This document shows positions 44,980-59,300 of a DNA stretch of 64,000 bases, piece by piece (the stretch's first letter is position 1; each line of letters starts with the position of its first letter). The position numbers and the translations under genes were made by a program. Origin of the DNA: Casuarina equisetifolia (taxonomy: Eukaryota > Streptophyta > Magnoliopsida > Fagales > Casuarinaceae). Under the pieces are notes generated by a model. It did no database searches, was not told the origin of the DNA, and worked only from the letters and a program-made list of their open reading frames with translations. The DNA is taken from assembly GCA_028551475.1 (NCBI GenBank), contig CM052359.1, forward strand, positions 20,771,583 through 20,835,582, in the 5' to 3' direction.

Positions 44980-47900
44980 GACTCCTTTGGATTGGGCCTT
45001 AATATTCCTTTACATGTTAAAGGATTGGAATGGATAGTAAACTTGTCTTGTACTAACTTGAAACAAGTTGAGGAAAAGCCTTTTGTGAGAATGTTTGCAA
45101 TTTGATCAACAAAGGAGATAAAGTGAATTAAAAGTAGTTTTTTGGTGATGTGCTCCTTGATGAAGTGAAAATCAATTTACGTATATTTTGTCCACACATG
45201 AAAGATTGGATTGATGGAAAGGTAAAGTGCTAATAGGTTATCACACCACAAAGTTGGAAAATGTTGTAGTGAAACATGCTGGTCACAGAGGAGGGCTCTT
45301 ATCCATATTAGCTTGGCAGATGTATTTACCAAGCTTTTGAACTTAACTTTAGTGCTAGAATGAGCCATTTGTCTTATGTTTATATGAGCTTCAAAAGATA
45401 ATGTTAGACTCAAGAAAGATTTAATAACCACTAATGAAGTGACAATCATCATAATTACCTACCTAATCAATATCTAAGTAGGCATGTAAAAAGAAGGATG
45501 AACATTTAGTGAAGTAAAAAGTAAGGCATGGTGATTCTACACTTTCTACAAGAAAGTGTAGAATTTGTTTGACAAAATTCTAGTAAAGTGGGAGCGTGCA
45601 TATTGGCACATAGTATTGATAACATTGGTAATATTTAGCCTTATGAGTGTCAAGTCTTAGAAAGACCCAACTATACTATAATAGTACATAGGGTTAGGAA
45701 AAGGATCCCTATCACTTATGGATGTAGGGTGACTTGTGATATAAGGAGTCAAGACTTTTAGCATCACCCAATTAGCATAGTTAGTCATCTCATAAGCAAA
45801 TTTGGCCTAATGAAGATGCAAATTGTTGGTGGAATAGTTAGCTTTAGTACCTAAGAAGTAATGAAGATTCCAAGACTGTTGGTGGAGTTAATGAAGAATG
45901 GACTCCCAGTAAATATAATATCATCCACATAGGCAAGGATGTATATTGTGAAGTTTGATTTCTGTAATATAAAAAGAAAAGAATTATGGAGGATCTAAAC
46001 CCGATTTTAATAAGTTTTGGTTTAGACATTGGTTTCAACTTTAAAGGCTTGTTTTAAGTTGTAGAAAGATTATTGGAAACAAAAAATATAATGGGGACAT
46101 TTTAGATCAATGAACACTTATGGTTGAGACATGTATACTTCTTACCCAAGATTGTAATGCACAAATGCATTTCTAATGTCAAGTTGTTTCCATTGTTGAG
46201 TATAAGCAATGGCAAGAATAGTCTAAATAGTTATGGATTTTGTAATAGGATTGAAAGTTTACGTATAATCTACACTTGGATGTTGGTGGAAGATCTTAGC
46301 AATGAGTTTGGCTTTGTAACATGCAAGTGAGTCATCAAAGTTTAGTTTAGCCTTGTAGACCTATTTGTAGCCTATGAGGAGAACATTGGTAATTGGTGGA
46401 GGCAATCAGTGTATATGTATCGTTACGTGTAATATGATGCCTTATAATGGTACCACCTTTCAATCTTGTAACCATTGGATGAGATGGTTGGTTAGGTGAA
46501 ACCATAGTGGTATTAGAAGGTAGACGTGCATAGGATGTGTGTTATTCATATAAGCTAAAAAAAAAAAGGTCCACTAGATAAAGAAGGTACCACAACAAGT
46601 GTTGTTTGAGTCTTAACATTAGACCCATTTGGTTTAGATTGAAGTGATAGTACCTTATCAAGAGGTAAAAGAAATTGAGATGTATTAAGGGAGGATAATT
46701 GCTTTTTATTTAAGATTGTGAAGGGAAAAAATCTTCATGAAATGTCATATCAATGACAATGTATATTTTTCTTGTTTTGAAACATAGGAAATGATAACCT
46801 TTATAGCCCATAGGATAACCCAAGGAAAAACAATCAGTGGATTATGGAAGTATTTTATGCTTCATATAAGGATGAATATATGGGTAAACTAGACATCCAA
46901 ACATATAAAGATAGAAAATAAAAGATGTATTATGAAACAATTTCTCCCAAGATTTATTTTGTGTAACTAGATTAGGTAGGCAATTAATAGCATGAACCAT
47001 AATCTCAAAGGCATAATCCTAGTAAATTAGTGGGACTTGGGCTTGGCTTAGCATAGAGAACCTAGTCTAAACTATATGGCAATGTTTGTGTTCAGCAAAG
47101 CCATTCAAAAAGAAATGTATGGGCTTGATATGTTGTAATATATACCTAATTTTTGTAGTAAATTTATGGAAAGGTAGAGAGGTAAATTTTGCAACGTCAT
47201 TACATTGTGTACTTTTTATTTTAGTTTGGAGTTCATTCTCTACAAACTTTTGGAAGGTTTTAAATAATTAGAGAAATTGAATTCGAGTTTGAAATGAATA
47301 TAACCATAAAAAAAAAATTGGAAAAATCATTAATGAAACAAATGTAATATATTCTTGCCCATTAAGGAAGTAATTGAGGCAAGCCCCTAAACATCAAAAT
47401 GAACAACAAGTTCAATAAAGGCCCATGAGACTGTGTGGGTTGAGGGATGGGCTTAATGTATGCTTTTGCTAATTTTTACATGCATTGCATGAGGTAGGTA
47501 GCACACCAATAAATTTTATTTTTATTGATTAAAGCAAATGAATTTCATTTTTGTAATTGGCATGCCTTATTTTAATATGCCATTTTTCAAGCATGTTTTG
47601 CTTCACATTTATTAAATTCAAGTGCGGAGTCTATAATCGACAAGCCCATGAAATATCATCTTACTTATATTAAGGTTATTTACTACATAAAAATTAAGAT
47701 AAAATGAAAAATAAATCATTTTCCCAAGTAAATTTAGATACTAATAAGAGGTTCATGGTGATTGAGAGAATGATAAGAATTTTTGACATAAAAAATTTAC
47801 TAGAGTTAGAAATATTACTTTTATGGATTATTGGTAAGTCTACACCATCACCTATTGTAACTTGTTGAGGTCTATTGTAGGCTAGAATGTTGTTAAGGTT

Positions 47901-50200
47901 CATTGGCGAAGGAGTGATGTGATTGGTTGCATAAGAGTCTAAGAACCAATTTGTTTCTATGCCAACATAATGGACATGGGAGAAAAGTGAGCTATCATAT
48001 GTGCTAATGAGCCTTAGGCTGTGTGAGGGACCTAAGAAGTTATGTATGGGTCATAGTTAGACCCCCTATGATTGAAGCCCATAGTGTTAGCCTATGGAGT
48101 ATATTCGGTGAAATTCTATATGCAAGTAACATGTCGAACAAGTAATATAATAATAAAAAAAATATCGTCCCACAAATATTGGTGATTACTAGACCAACTA
48201 ATTACTAATGGTGAATAACTCCTAGAATTTATCTAACAAATTCAAATTGATGAGAATAAACTAACCAACTAACTTTAATAAAACTAAATACACGAAATAT
48301 ATTAGAGTATATGATTTCACCATAACTATTAGGTATTAATATTGATTATTTATGCTTGCAAGAGGGATAATATCTATGTGATGGCGGAACTTCCTAATTT
48401 ATTTATTATCCTATATCTAGGTATAGCAAACCTACTTAGTTCATTAACTTGCTATATCTTTATATGTGAATTGAAACAAACCAAATGCATTAGGATCTAT
48501 GAACATTCCCAGTTTACACCGAAAGCCACACAAATAATATGATATATGTCTATCCATATTTAATTTTTGGTTATACATTACAAGAAGCAACTACATATCA
48601 TCTCTTGTTGGTCTCAAACATACAAATCAAATCATTCAAGTGGTAGCTAATCACTTAAAAGTATTAAACACAGTAATATGTAACTTCATATAAACAAAAT
48701 ATCTTGCATAATAATCATAAGATTCATACCATCACAATTAGGTTACATCGTAGCTTTAACAAAAATAAACTAAAACATAAAGAAATAATGAGGAAGAACA
48801 ATAATAAGAAACAAAGAAGGCATCTTGAATCCAAGAACAAAAAGTTTGTCATCCTTTTTATCTCTTCAAGAAAACCTTGAATTCTTGGCCTCTCTCTTGA
48901 GTTGTGCTCAATTTCCTCCTCCCTTTCTTTTGCCTCTTCTCTTCTCTTAAATAGGATTTAAGTTTAGACCATCTCCTATCTTAGTAGAATTAGGTTTTGG
49001 AGATCTAAAACAATTAGGTTTTGAACTCCTAAATTAATTGGGATTTGAATTCCTAACATAATTGAGTTTTCTATTTATTTAGAAAACCCAACAACAACAG
49101 AAAATCTAATAACAATTATCCAAAGCCCAAGCCCATCTTGACTCTCTTGATCTTGATATTATGATTTTGCCATACAATAAGCATCAGGTTTTCCATGTTC
49201 ATTCCTTTTCCCCTCATCTCCTTGTGCTACATAAACAAGATAAATTTAGATAAATAAATAGGAGTTCAAATGTTTTCTCACAATTATTAAAGTTATTTAT
49301 TACCTAAAATAGGTAAAATAATTCTATAAAAATAAAGTTATCAGAGTAGTAAAAATGTATTAGTGGATCATGGATCAAAAATGGCATTGGTTAGCTTGAT
49401 GACTTGAGTGGCAACAAAGTTGGCAAACAATTAAGCGATAATGGTTACCACTACCAATGATGAGTCATTTGACAAAAGGAATGGATGCATGGCTGATACA
49501 AGCCCTTGTGTATCTAAGTGGTCAAAAATAAGAACCTAATGTGGACTAGTTGGTGAGTTCCATAATTACCTCTTAGGTTAGCAACAACCTACACAATTCT
49601 TATTGTAAGGCTGGCAATCTATGTTTAAACTACAATGGTTGTTACAAGTAAGATGTAAAAAGCCGAGTCCAAAAAAGAATGGTTAATTTGATATGTGATT
49701 CCTAATGGTACCTAGTTAATTAACAATGGAGTTAAGTTCTTGTAGAAATTCACTTATTGAATGATGGCGTTTTTGAATGGATTGGAGATATAATCATAAG
49801 GAGGAGGCATAGGCAAAATGTTAGGCCTCAAAGTTTATAGCTAGTGCTCTCCAAGCTTGCATAGAGTGCTTATGTTTGGAGAGGGAGGTCATGATCAAGT
49901 TTAAACTAGTGTTGAGTATCCACCTAGGGGCACTCTAATCTTAAATCTACTAATTGATATAAGAAAAATTTGTAATATGCACAATTAAGCCTCCTTTGTC
50001 TATGACAATAGCATACCCCTAAGGATACGGGAATGAGCCATCTAGAATGGAGAAAAGGTCACTTGCCCTAAGGTTGGGAATAATCAAAATAGGTAGTTGT
50101 TTCCTTCCAACCTTACTTTAATGGTTGGGATGGATGGATTGCTTGGACTTGGAGGGGTTGTTGCAAGGAAGGTAGTTGTGGAACTTTGGCTTGACAAAGA
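44980..50200 (-). pseudogene. Decayed Copia polyprotein, - strand
   Basis: Read leftwards on the - strand the Copia order is complete. A gag zinc-knuckle remnant is near 49380-49440, and further gag-like remnants extend to about 50200 (boundary uncertain). Protease is at about 47694-47903 (VTIGDGVDLPI-like). Integrase runs into the linker with Gly-Tyr-Pro then Phe-His-Glu near 46720-46830. RT has an intact YVDD codon run at 45920-45931. RNase H is at about 45060-45450 (LWCDN, then a degraded His-x-Arg-Thr-Lys block). Stops and frame changes are everywhere. It is interrupted by the solo LTR at 48102-49343. LTRs of this element were not found. Confidence 0.68.
48102..49343 (-). mobile_element. 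Solo LTR, Athila-type (S3)
   Basis: 1242 bp, on + starting TATTCGGTG (TG end mutated) and ending GTTATCA. Perfect 5-bp target duplication GAGTA at 48097-48101 and 49344-49348. It splits the Copia gene between gag and protease. Confidence 0.9.
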
Positions 50201-52379
50201 CACCATTTGAACTTGGATTACAAAAAAATGGCTTTCATCAGAGGCTAAACTGATGCCAAATTAAAGAATGAAAATATTGAAAACAAAATAATTTCCTAAA
50301 AAAAAGTGTGAAAACTAAACCAAAGAAGATACAAGAACATTATATATTGTATTGAGTAATTTGGACTATACATAAGCTTTCAATTTAAGACTAGTAAAAA
50401 TGGAAACATAATTAAATTATTTTTTGTTAGCATCAAGGTTGGTTGATGCCTATTTCATGATGGTTCCATTTGAGAAAAAAATCCCAAGATTTCTTGTTTT
50501 CTTCTAAAACTTGTCTTGAAAGATTTCCATTCTAGTCAATGGTTAGAAAACTTCCATTTGAACCCAAATTTATTTCTTCTTCTATTCAATTGGGTGAGTG
50601 ATTGTTGGCGATTGTTTTTCTAGGTTGACGAAGATTTTTAAGTGCTATAAGGTTTGCTCGAGGAAGATGAGCAATGCAATTTTGCTTGACTAACATGGCT
50701 ATTGTTTACAACATGGTTAAGTTATAGTTACATGGTAGTGACATGTGTACAAGTCTTATGTTGACTTTTATTTGTTGACAGACTTTGTTTTTCTAGCTGC
50801 CTTGGATTAGGCCATCTATTATAGGCAAATCTATATTGCTTTACTGATAATAAATGGAATTTGTAAAAGATATGCAACATTCATTGGGGGCATCGATCTT
50901 TTTTTACTTAATGTTATCTTTTCAAGAAACAATTGTAAACTTATGTTACCTTTTGTACAAAGATTTCTTCCTTTGATTTGATTTTCATCCACTAATTGAT
51001 TAACCAAAATATATCAGCCATGAGTGTTTCAATGGAGACTTTATACCATGCATATCATGTCTCAAAATAATCCTAATACTAGAAAGGTCAAATAATTGTC
51101 AAATCATTCTTTGAACATATGCTTGATGATAAGGTTTTCACCCCACCATGAGGAAGTATAATTTTAAGGATTCAAGCCATTAAATGAAGGGCTTGGCTTC
51201 GATCCTATTTGACATCAATGTCCTTGAATTTGACCAATCTAAAGTTAGACAAGATTAGCTCATAATTTCTTTTTCTTTTTTTCTTTTTGGGTAGATCCTT
51301 TGCTGCAAAGTATCATGCTTCCTTCCAAAAATAACTTTTTCACCTTATTTTTTGGATGTTTGGTATAAAATTCATCTTCACAAATTAAGACATTTTCAAA
51401 ACCAATATTCTTATTAGAGTTGGATTTTTTATGTTTTGGAAAACTTATGAGGTTTAGGAGTTTGCATTACCACCTCTTTGCGTTTTGAAATTTGTAAAAG
51501 AAGAGCTTTATAGATGGTCACCTCTTTTCCTTTTTGATATGGAAAGGCAAGTTCCACCTCTTGTATTTAAGAAACTGGGAGCTCCTTTCCTCTTTGACCT
51601 TTTTCAACTTTGCTAGAATGACAACTAAAGCTAGATTTTGAATTAATTTATGCAACTAGGCTAAACCAAGCACCAATTTTTGGATTTGACCTTTAAGAAA
51701 TATCCTTTTGCTCTGGGTTTTGATGTGTTCAAAGCTTTTGGTTTGAACTTTTGAAAGGTATCTATTTGGGGTTTAAAGTTAGAGGCAATTGCAATTTAGA
51801 CTTGTTAGGCCTTTGCTTTGTTCATTTAAACCTTTATGGTTACTTCCTATGGAGCAAGAGCTTCTAGGAATGTCCTTTTGGTAATGTGTCAAGGATTCAC
51901 CAACCTTATTACCTTATTAAGTCCTATAATTAGGCCCAATTTACTATAATTATTGTGTATATTGACCTTCCATACTTAAAATAATAAAAGCATGGTATTA
52001 CATAGTTAAAACATAGCAATATAGAATATCATATCATAAACTTGAAGGCTTTTTCCCATATTCTGCCTTTCTTATATGATACCTAAGCCATTCCTTCCTT
52101 GAGACCTTAATTTCGTTTCCACATCATTTTTCTTTTAGGCCATCAGTTTTGAGTTTATAAATTTTTTTATGTTTATTTTCCCCCAAAAAATATATTCCTA
52201 ATTTTTTTTAATAGCTTTCCACCTTCACCCTTTTTTCCCCTCCTTGCAATTCCTATTTTACCTTAACAATCCTTTTTTATCCATCTTTCAAGTTTTCCAT
52301 TTCCCTTTTTCCTTTTTCCACATTATCCTTATCTTTTCCTAATTCCCAATTTACCCCTTGAAGACCTAGCCCCCATCAC
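50201..52379. other. Unclassified AT-rich stretch, no gene seen
   Basis: No open frame, domain or terminal repeat could be supported. Probably eroded transposon sequence. Confidence 0.4.
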
Positions 52380-53202
52380 CACCATCCCTTATGCCCATTG
52401 CGAATGGTTCTTCTACATCTTTGAACACTCTAATTGCTCTTTTCAACATCGTATCCTTTCCCACTCGTGACCTATATTATCTTACGACTACCGACCTTTA
52501 GCATGCTTGTATTGCCTCCTAGAAACTCACCAAGGAGGTGAATTGGCAAGTGAAGAGTGAGCAAAGATGCATTGTATTCCTTACCTACAACCAATATAGG
52601 CTTTCCAAATAACAAACTGCCATACCCATCCACTATAGGGGATGACACCTACTGTTGGGATCAATGCCACGGGGTGGTAAAAACTTGGCTAACCCATTTA
52701 GTTCATCCCTCACTAGAGAGCATGATGTCACACACCTATACCGTTGTTGAGATTTAGATGTAACTCTATGATATTTTCAACAATGTGACTAGAACCCAAA
52801 AGTATTACTTGAAGCAATCAATTAGGGATCTACGTTTGCCACCTAGCATGTCCAACGACAATCTTATAAATTTCTTCCTCCATCTAAAGGAATTATGGAG
52901 AAATCTTAAGGTATAATAGTCCTCATCCATTACTCATGCAATAGTTATGATTGTTGCATCAACCAACAACTTCATGTGCATAAGGAGGAGGATTATGGGA
53001 TTTTCCTTGCATTGCTTGATAAATTCCAAACTTTTTGATTAACCATTTTGTCTCACCATAAGCTTCTCAATCTAGAATATCTCTATTATCATGCAAAGTA
53101 AGACCTCCATTAGTAGTCCTCGATCAATGGCCAAAGCTTTACCATCAGTGGTAACATTTCCCTCTAGGCACATTGCATAACCATGCCATCTCCTAGGTTA
53201 GG

Positions 53203-54529
53203 TGATAACTTTATTTTTATAGAGTTATTTTACCTAATTTAAATAATAAATTCTCTAATGTTTGTGAGAAAATATTTGAATTTCTCTTTATTTACTTAAA
53301 TTTGTCTTGTTTATGTAGCATAAGGAGGCATGAAGAAAAAGAACAAGCATGGAGAACCTGGTACTTATTATATGGCAGAAGATGGTCAAATTATCAAGGT
53401 GAAGGAAATCAAAATGGGCTTGGGCTTGGGCTTTGGATAATTGTTATTAGATTTTTATTGTTATTGTTTTTTTTAAATAATTAGAAAACCTAGTCCTATT
53501 AGGAGTCCAAAGCCTAATTAAAAAAAATGCTATTAGGATAAGGAGAAAGTTCTAGATCTCATACCCTATATAAAGGAGGAGCCCTGCATAGAAGAGAGGG
53601 GGGAAGCAAGAGAGAAAAGAAGTTGCCGCTGAAACCAAGGAGGAAATTAAGCATAACTCAAGAGAGAGGCCAAGAATTCAAGATTTCTTGAAGAGAAGAC
53701 AAAAAGGGTGACAGACTTCTTGTTCTTGGATTCAAGATGCCTTCTTTGTTTCTTATTATTGTTCTTCCTCATTATTTCATTATGTTCTAAACTTCTTTTG
53801 TTAGAGCGAAGATGTAGCCTAACTATGATGATGTGAATCCTATAAGTTTTATGTTTTGCAAGATAGTTTATTTATGTGAGTTATATATTATTATGCTTAA
53901 TGCTTTTAAGTGATTGGCCACCACTTGAATGATTTGATGTGTATGTTAGAGACTAAAAGGTAATAATATGCAATTGCTTCTTATAATATATAACCATGAA
54001 TTAAATATGGATAGACATATACCATGTTATTTGTGTGGCTTTTGGTGATAAGATGATCGAAAGATTTATTGTAAACCAAGAATATTCACAGATCCTAATG
54101 CATTTGGTTTGTTTCAATTCACATATAGAGATATAGTGAATTAATGAACTAAATAGGTTTACTATACCTAGACATAAGATAGTAAATAAATTAGGAAATT
54201 CCGCCATCACATAGATAATATCATTCTTGCAGGCATAAACTATGAAAATTCATATCTAGTAGTTATGGTGAAATCGGAAGCTCTAACATGTGTCTCATCT
54301 TGATTTTTCCTACTTGGATTCAATTTTAATTAGTTTTGAGTTTTTGTTTTAGAAATTTTAAATTTTAATTCATCTTCAACAATATTTTGATTTGCTAGAT
54401 AAATTTTAGGATTAATTCATCATTAGTACTTAATTAGTTTAGTATTCACCAATCTTCGTGGGACGATATCTTTCTTATCATTATATTACTTGTTCGACAT
54501 GTTCACTTATATTTAAATTTCACCGAACA
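53203..54529 (+). repeat. Element C 5' LTR
   Basis: 1327 bp, TGATAAC to CGAACA. A TATA box, TATATAAA, lies at 53567-53574. It lacks about 45 bp of 24-bp tandem repeat present at about 61935-61980 of the other LTR. Confidence 0.95.
53567..53574 (+). promoter_or_regulatory. LTR TATA box
   Basis: TATATAAA about 365 bp into the LTR, also at 62021-62028 in the 3' LTR. Fits the U3/R promoter of the element. Confidence 0.6.
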
Positions 54530-54535
54530 AGTTTT

Positions 54536-54553
54536 TGGCGTCGTTGCCGGGGA
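54536..54553 (+). promoter_or_regulatory. Primer binding site, tRNA-Asp type
   Basis: TGGCGTCGTTGCCGGGGA; a single C-to-T change at position 6 from the perfect site. Confidence 0.9.
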
Positions 54554-54764
54554 TTGGTTGTTTTACTACTCATTAATATTAATACCAAATAATTCTAAGT
54601 TTAATCTAGTTTTTATTTTCTTTTTTAAAAAAATGATTTTTTTTGTTTTGTTAGATTTTATTTTTGCTTTGCTTTATTATTTTTATTTTTACATTAAAAA
54701 AATTAATTAAAAAAATCAATCATTTTTTTTTAGTTGCTACTTTTCAGGATTGTTACAGACGTGC

Positions 54765-56387
54765 ATGACCCATAGCCAAAGAGAACAACTTGTTAATCTT
54801 GACCCAGAAATTGAACGCACAGTCAGAAAGCAACGAAAGGAGCTACGAGAACAAAGAAGTGAAGCTACAAAAATGGCAAAGAATGATGATCCATGCAAGA
54901 TTCTAAAAGAATATGTTGCACCAACAGTTCAGGGTGCCACATCAAGCATCAAAAGGCCTGCAATTCAAGCAAACAACTTTGAAATCAAGCCCACACTCAT
55001 TCAGATGCTTCAAAATTCTGTGTAATTTTATGAGCTACCAAATGATGATCCAAATGCTCACATTGATGCTTTTCTTGAAATCTGTGACATGATTAAATAC
55101 AATGGGGTCACAGATGATGCTGTTAGATTAAGGCTATTCCCATTTTCTTTAAAAGACAAAGCTAAAAGTTGGCTTTCTTCTCTTCCTGCAGGATCAATTA
55201 CAACATGGGATGATTTGGCTCAGAAATTTCTTAGTAAGTTCTTTCCTCCAGCAAAATCTGCAAAAATGCGTAACGATATTACCGTTTTTATGCAAATGGA
55301 GAATGAATCATTATATGAAGCTTGGGAAAGATTCAAGGAGCTTTTAAGAAAATGTCCACAACATGGACTACCCAAATGGTTACAGGTACAAACTTTTTAT
55401 AATAGGTCTAGTACAAATCTTCGTTTTATGCTTGATGCAGCTGTAGGAGGGGCTTTGAACAATAAGACACCAGAAAAAGCATATGATCTTTTGGAGGAAA
55501 TGGTAAACAATAGTTATTAATGGCCTACTGAAAGGCTACCAGTAAGGAAAGCTAGTGGAATTCATGAAGTGGATGCTTTCACTGCAATTTATGCACAGTT
55601 TGATAAACTCAACAAGAAGATAGATAACTTGAATGCTCCAGTCATGAGGATTCAAAACATAGTATGTGATCATTGTGGTGGAGGACATGCGAGCATAGAG
55701 TGTCAATTAGATAACACCTTTGCTCAGGGTAGTGAAGATGCTAATTATGTTGGAAATTCAAGTAGGCCACAAAATAATGCATACTCCAACACTTACAATC
55801 CGGGATGGCGTAACCACCCAAATTTTTCATGGAGTAATTCTAATGCAATGAGGCCACCACCAGGGTTTAGGCAACCAGAAGAAAATAAGCCTAATTTAGA
55901 GGAAATGGTTGCCAAGATGTTACAGAACAACAAAACAAGAATGCAAAACCAAGAAGCTTCAATTCAAAATTTAGAGGTGCAAATAGGTCAGTTGGCTAAT
56001 ATGATTTCTGGAAGACAACAAGGTTCCTTGCCTAGCAGCACAGAGAAGAATCCTATAGAAGATGCTAAGGCAATAAACCTAAGAAATGGCAAACAAGTGG
56101 GAAAAAATGACGTTGAGAAGGAAAGTGTCAGGGATAAGGAAGAAAATGTTAGCATGCAGCTTGAGGAGGCAACCAAGAGAACATTATTCCCTGATAATCC
56201 CAAGCCTTATGTGCCTCCAGTTCCATTTCCTCAAAGACTCCAGCAACATAAAATAGATAAGCAGTTTTCTAAATTTCTTGATGTATTTAAAAAATTGCTT
56301 ATTAACATTCCTTTTGCAGATGCATTAGCTCAAATGCCCAGTTATGCAAAATTTCTTAAGGACATATTGAAAAAAAAAGGAAGCTAG
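54765..56387 (+). pseudogene. Element C gag with two stops
   Basis: Frame starts at ATG 54765 (MTHSQREQL). The Retrotrans_gag capsid domain is at about 55040-55500, with FPFSLKDKAKSWLSSLP. The zinc knuckle C-x2-C-x3-H-x4-C (CDHCGGGHASIEC) is near 55667-55705. A Gln/Asn-rich C-terminal part follows. Lesions are TAA at 55023-55025 and TAA at 55518-55520. At an A run (56370-56378) the frame shifts and ends at 56385-56387, while the homologous reading continues into protease in another frame. Element B, without the A run, has AAGAACAAAAGG at this place. In Athila-type elements gag and pol are normally one frame. Confidence 0.88.
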
Positions 56388-59300
56388 AAGAGTATGAAAC
56401 CGTAAAGCTAACTGAAGAATGCTCAGCCATCTTACAAAACAAACTGCCTCCAAAATTAAAAGATCCAGGGAGTTTTACAATTCCTTGTACTATTGGAGAT
56501 TCTCACTTTGATAAGGCATTATGTGATTTAGGAGCCAGTATTAATCTAATGCCTTTTTCTGTTTTCAGAAAATTAGGAATGGGTGAAGTGAAGCCAACCA
56601 CAGTGTCCCTACAATTGGTTGATCGATCAATCAAATATCCAAGGGGCATTATTGAAGATGTATTGGTGAAAGTTGACAAATTTATCTTTCCTGCAGATTT
56701 TATAGTACTTGACATGGAGGAAGACCTTAAGGTACCACTTATCTTAGGTCGACCTTTTCTAGCAACAGGAAGAGCTCTAATTGATGTACAACAAGGGAAG
56801 TTAATCTTAAGAGTTCAAAATGATTCTGTCACTTTTAATGTTTTTACTGCTATGAAACATCCTTCTGATGATAGTTCTTGCTTTAGGGTTGAGACAATTG
56901 ATAAGTTTGTGAATAAGATCTTTCAGGAAAAAGCTTTCAAGGATCCACTTGAAGCATGCTTGGTTCACCCAAAGAATGAGGAAATTGAAAGTGAAGAGAT
57001 ACAGGAGTATGCCAATCTCATGGAATCAAATCCACCATATTCACAGAAAAAGGCAACAAAGTTTGAGGAGTTAGGACAACACATGACAAAACCTAAGCCA
57101 TCAATTGAAGAACCTCCAACTCTTGAACTCAAGCCCTTACCTTCCCATTTGAAATATGTTTATTTAGATGAAGTTTCTACCTTGCCAGTAATCATATCTT
57201 CTTCTTTGACAGAATCAATGGAAGAGAAACTACTTCGAGTGTTGAAAGAGCATAAAAGAGTAATTGTATGGAAAATAGATGATATCAAGAGAATTAGTCC
57301 TTCACTTTGCATGCACAAGATTTTGATGGAAGAGCAGTACAAAGCTACTGTTCAACCTCAGAGGCGATTGAATCCAAAGATGCAAGAAATGGTGAAGGCT
57401 GAGGTAATTAAGTTGCTTGATGCAGGGATCATTTATCCAATCTTAGATAGTCCCTGGGTAAGTCCTGTACAAGTTGTGCCAAAGAAAGAAGGTATGACTG
57501 TTCAAAGAAATGATAATAATGAACTGATTCCAACTATGACAGTTACTGGATGGCGTGTGTGTATAGATTATAGAAAACTGAATGATGCCACGAGAAAAGA
57601 TCATTTCCCTTTACCATTTATTGATCAAATGTTAGAAAGACTTGCAGGACATGAATTTTATTGTTTTCTTGATGGGTATTCAAGGTATAATCAAATTCAC
57701 ATTGCATTAGAAGATCAAGAGAAAACCACTTTCACTTGTCCTTATGGTACCTTTGCTTTTAGAAGAATGCCCTTTGGTCTTTGTAATGCACCAGCCACTT
57801 TTCAGAGATGCATGATGGTCATTTTTTCTGATATGGTTGAAAAATTCATTGAGATTTTCATGGATGATTTTTCTGTATTTGGTTCATCATTTGACATTTG
57901 TTTAGATAATTTAGCAAGGTTCTTACAAAGGTGTGAAGAGACTAACCTTGTTTTGAATTGGGAGAAGTGTCATTTTATGGTGCAGGAAGGAATAGTGCTT
58001 GGGCATAAGATATCTAAAAAAGGATTAGAGGTTGATCGAGCTAAAGTGGAGGTCATTGCAAAACTACCACCACCAACATCAGTGAAACTTGTTAGAGGCT
58101 TTTTGGGGCATGCAGGATTCTATAGGCGGTTTATAAAAGATTTTTCCAAAATTGCTAGACCCCTTTCAAGTTTATTGGTTAAAGATGTGAAATATAACTT
58201 TTCTGATGAATGCTTGCAGGCTTTTAACACTTTAAAGGAAAAGTTAATATCAGCACCAATCATGGCAGCACCAGAATGGGGACTTACCTTTTGAGCTAAT
58301 GTGTGATGCTAGTGATTTTACAGTAAGAGCTATTTTGGGACAACGGAAGAATAGAGTTTTTTAGACCATCTACTATGCCAGTCAAACCTTATCAGGTGCA
58401 CAATTGAATTATTCAACAACAGAAAAAGAACTTTTGGCTGTAGTATTTACTTTTGATAAATTTCATTCTTATTTAATTGGTTCAAAACTTATTGTTTATT
58501 TTGACCATTCTGCTCTTAAGCATCTACTTGAAAAGAAAGAATCAAAACCTAGGTTAATCAGGTGGATTCTCTTGCTACAAGAGTTTGATTTGGAGATCAA
58601 GGATAAGAAAGGGACCGAAAATCTAGTTGCAGATCATTTGTCTAGAATTCCCAATCTGAAGGAAGAAGCTCAACCAATTATGGAAGAATTTCCTGATGAA
58701 AATATTTTTACACTCCAATCCATCCAAATTCCTTGGTATGCTGATTTTGTCAATAATTTGGTAAGTAATGTTCTTCCTCCTGAAATGTCATATCAACAAA
58801 GAAAAAAAATTCTTTTCTGACCTCAAACATTATTTTTGGGAAGAGCCTTTCTTGTTTAAAGTATGTGTAGACCAGGTTATAAGGAGATGTGTTCCTGAGG
58901 AAGAGATGGCTAGTATTCTACACCATTGTCATGCTAGAGAGGCTAGTGGTCATTTTGGTGCCACCAGAACTGCAGCTAAGGTTTTACAGTCTGGATTTTA
59001 TTGGCCCACACTTTTTAGAGATGCATATTCATATGTAGTTGCATGTGATCAATGTCAAAGAACTGAAAATATTTCTAGGAAACATGAGATGCCTCTAAAC
59101 AATGTTATTGTGTGTGAGTTATTTGATGTTTGGGGTATTGATTTCATGGGACCCTTTCCACCTTCTTATGGAAATATGTATATTTTGGTGGCTGTTGAGT
59201 ATGTGTCCAAGTGGGTAGAAGCAGTCGCATTGCCTATAAATGATGCTAAGGTTGTGGTTAAATTCTTAAAGAAAAATATTTTTACCTATTTTGTCACTCC

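Noticed and set aside
55667..55705. Gag zinc knuckle one residue shorter than the usual C-x2-C-x4-H-x4-C
   Set aside because: The C-x2-C-x3-H-x4-C form is shared by elements A, C and D and, as far as I recall, is common in plant Ty3/Gypsy gag, so it is not a novelty.
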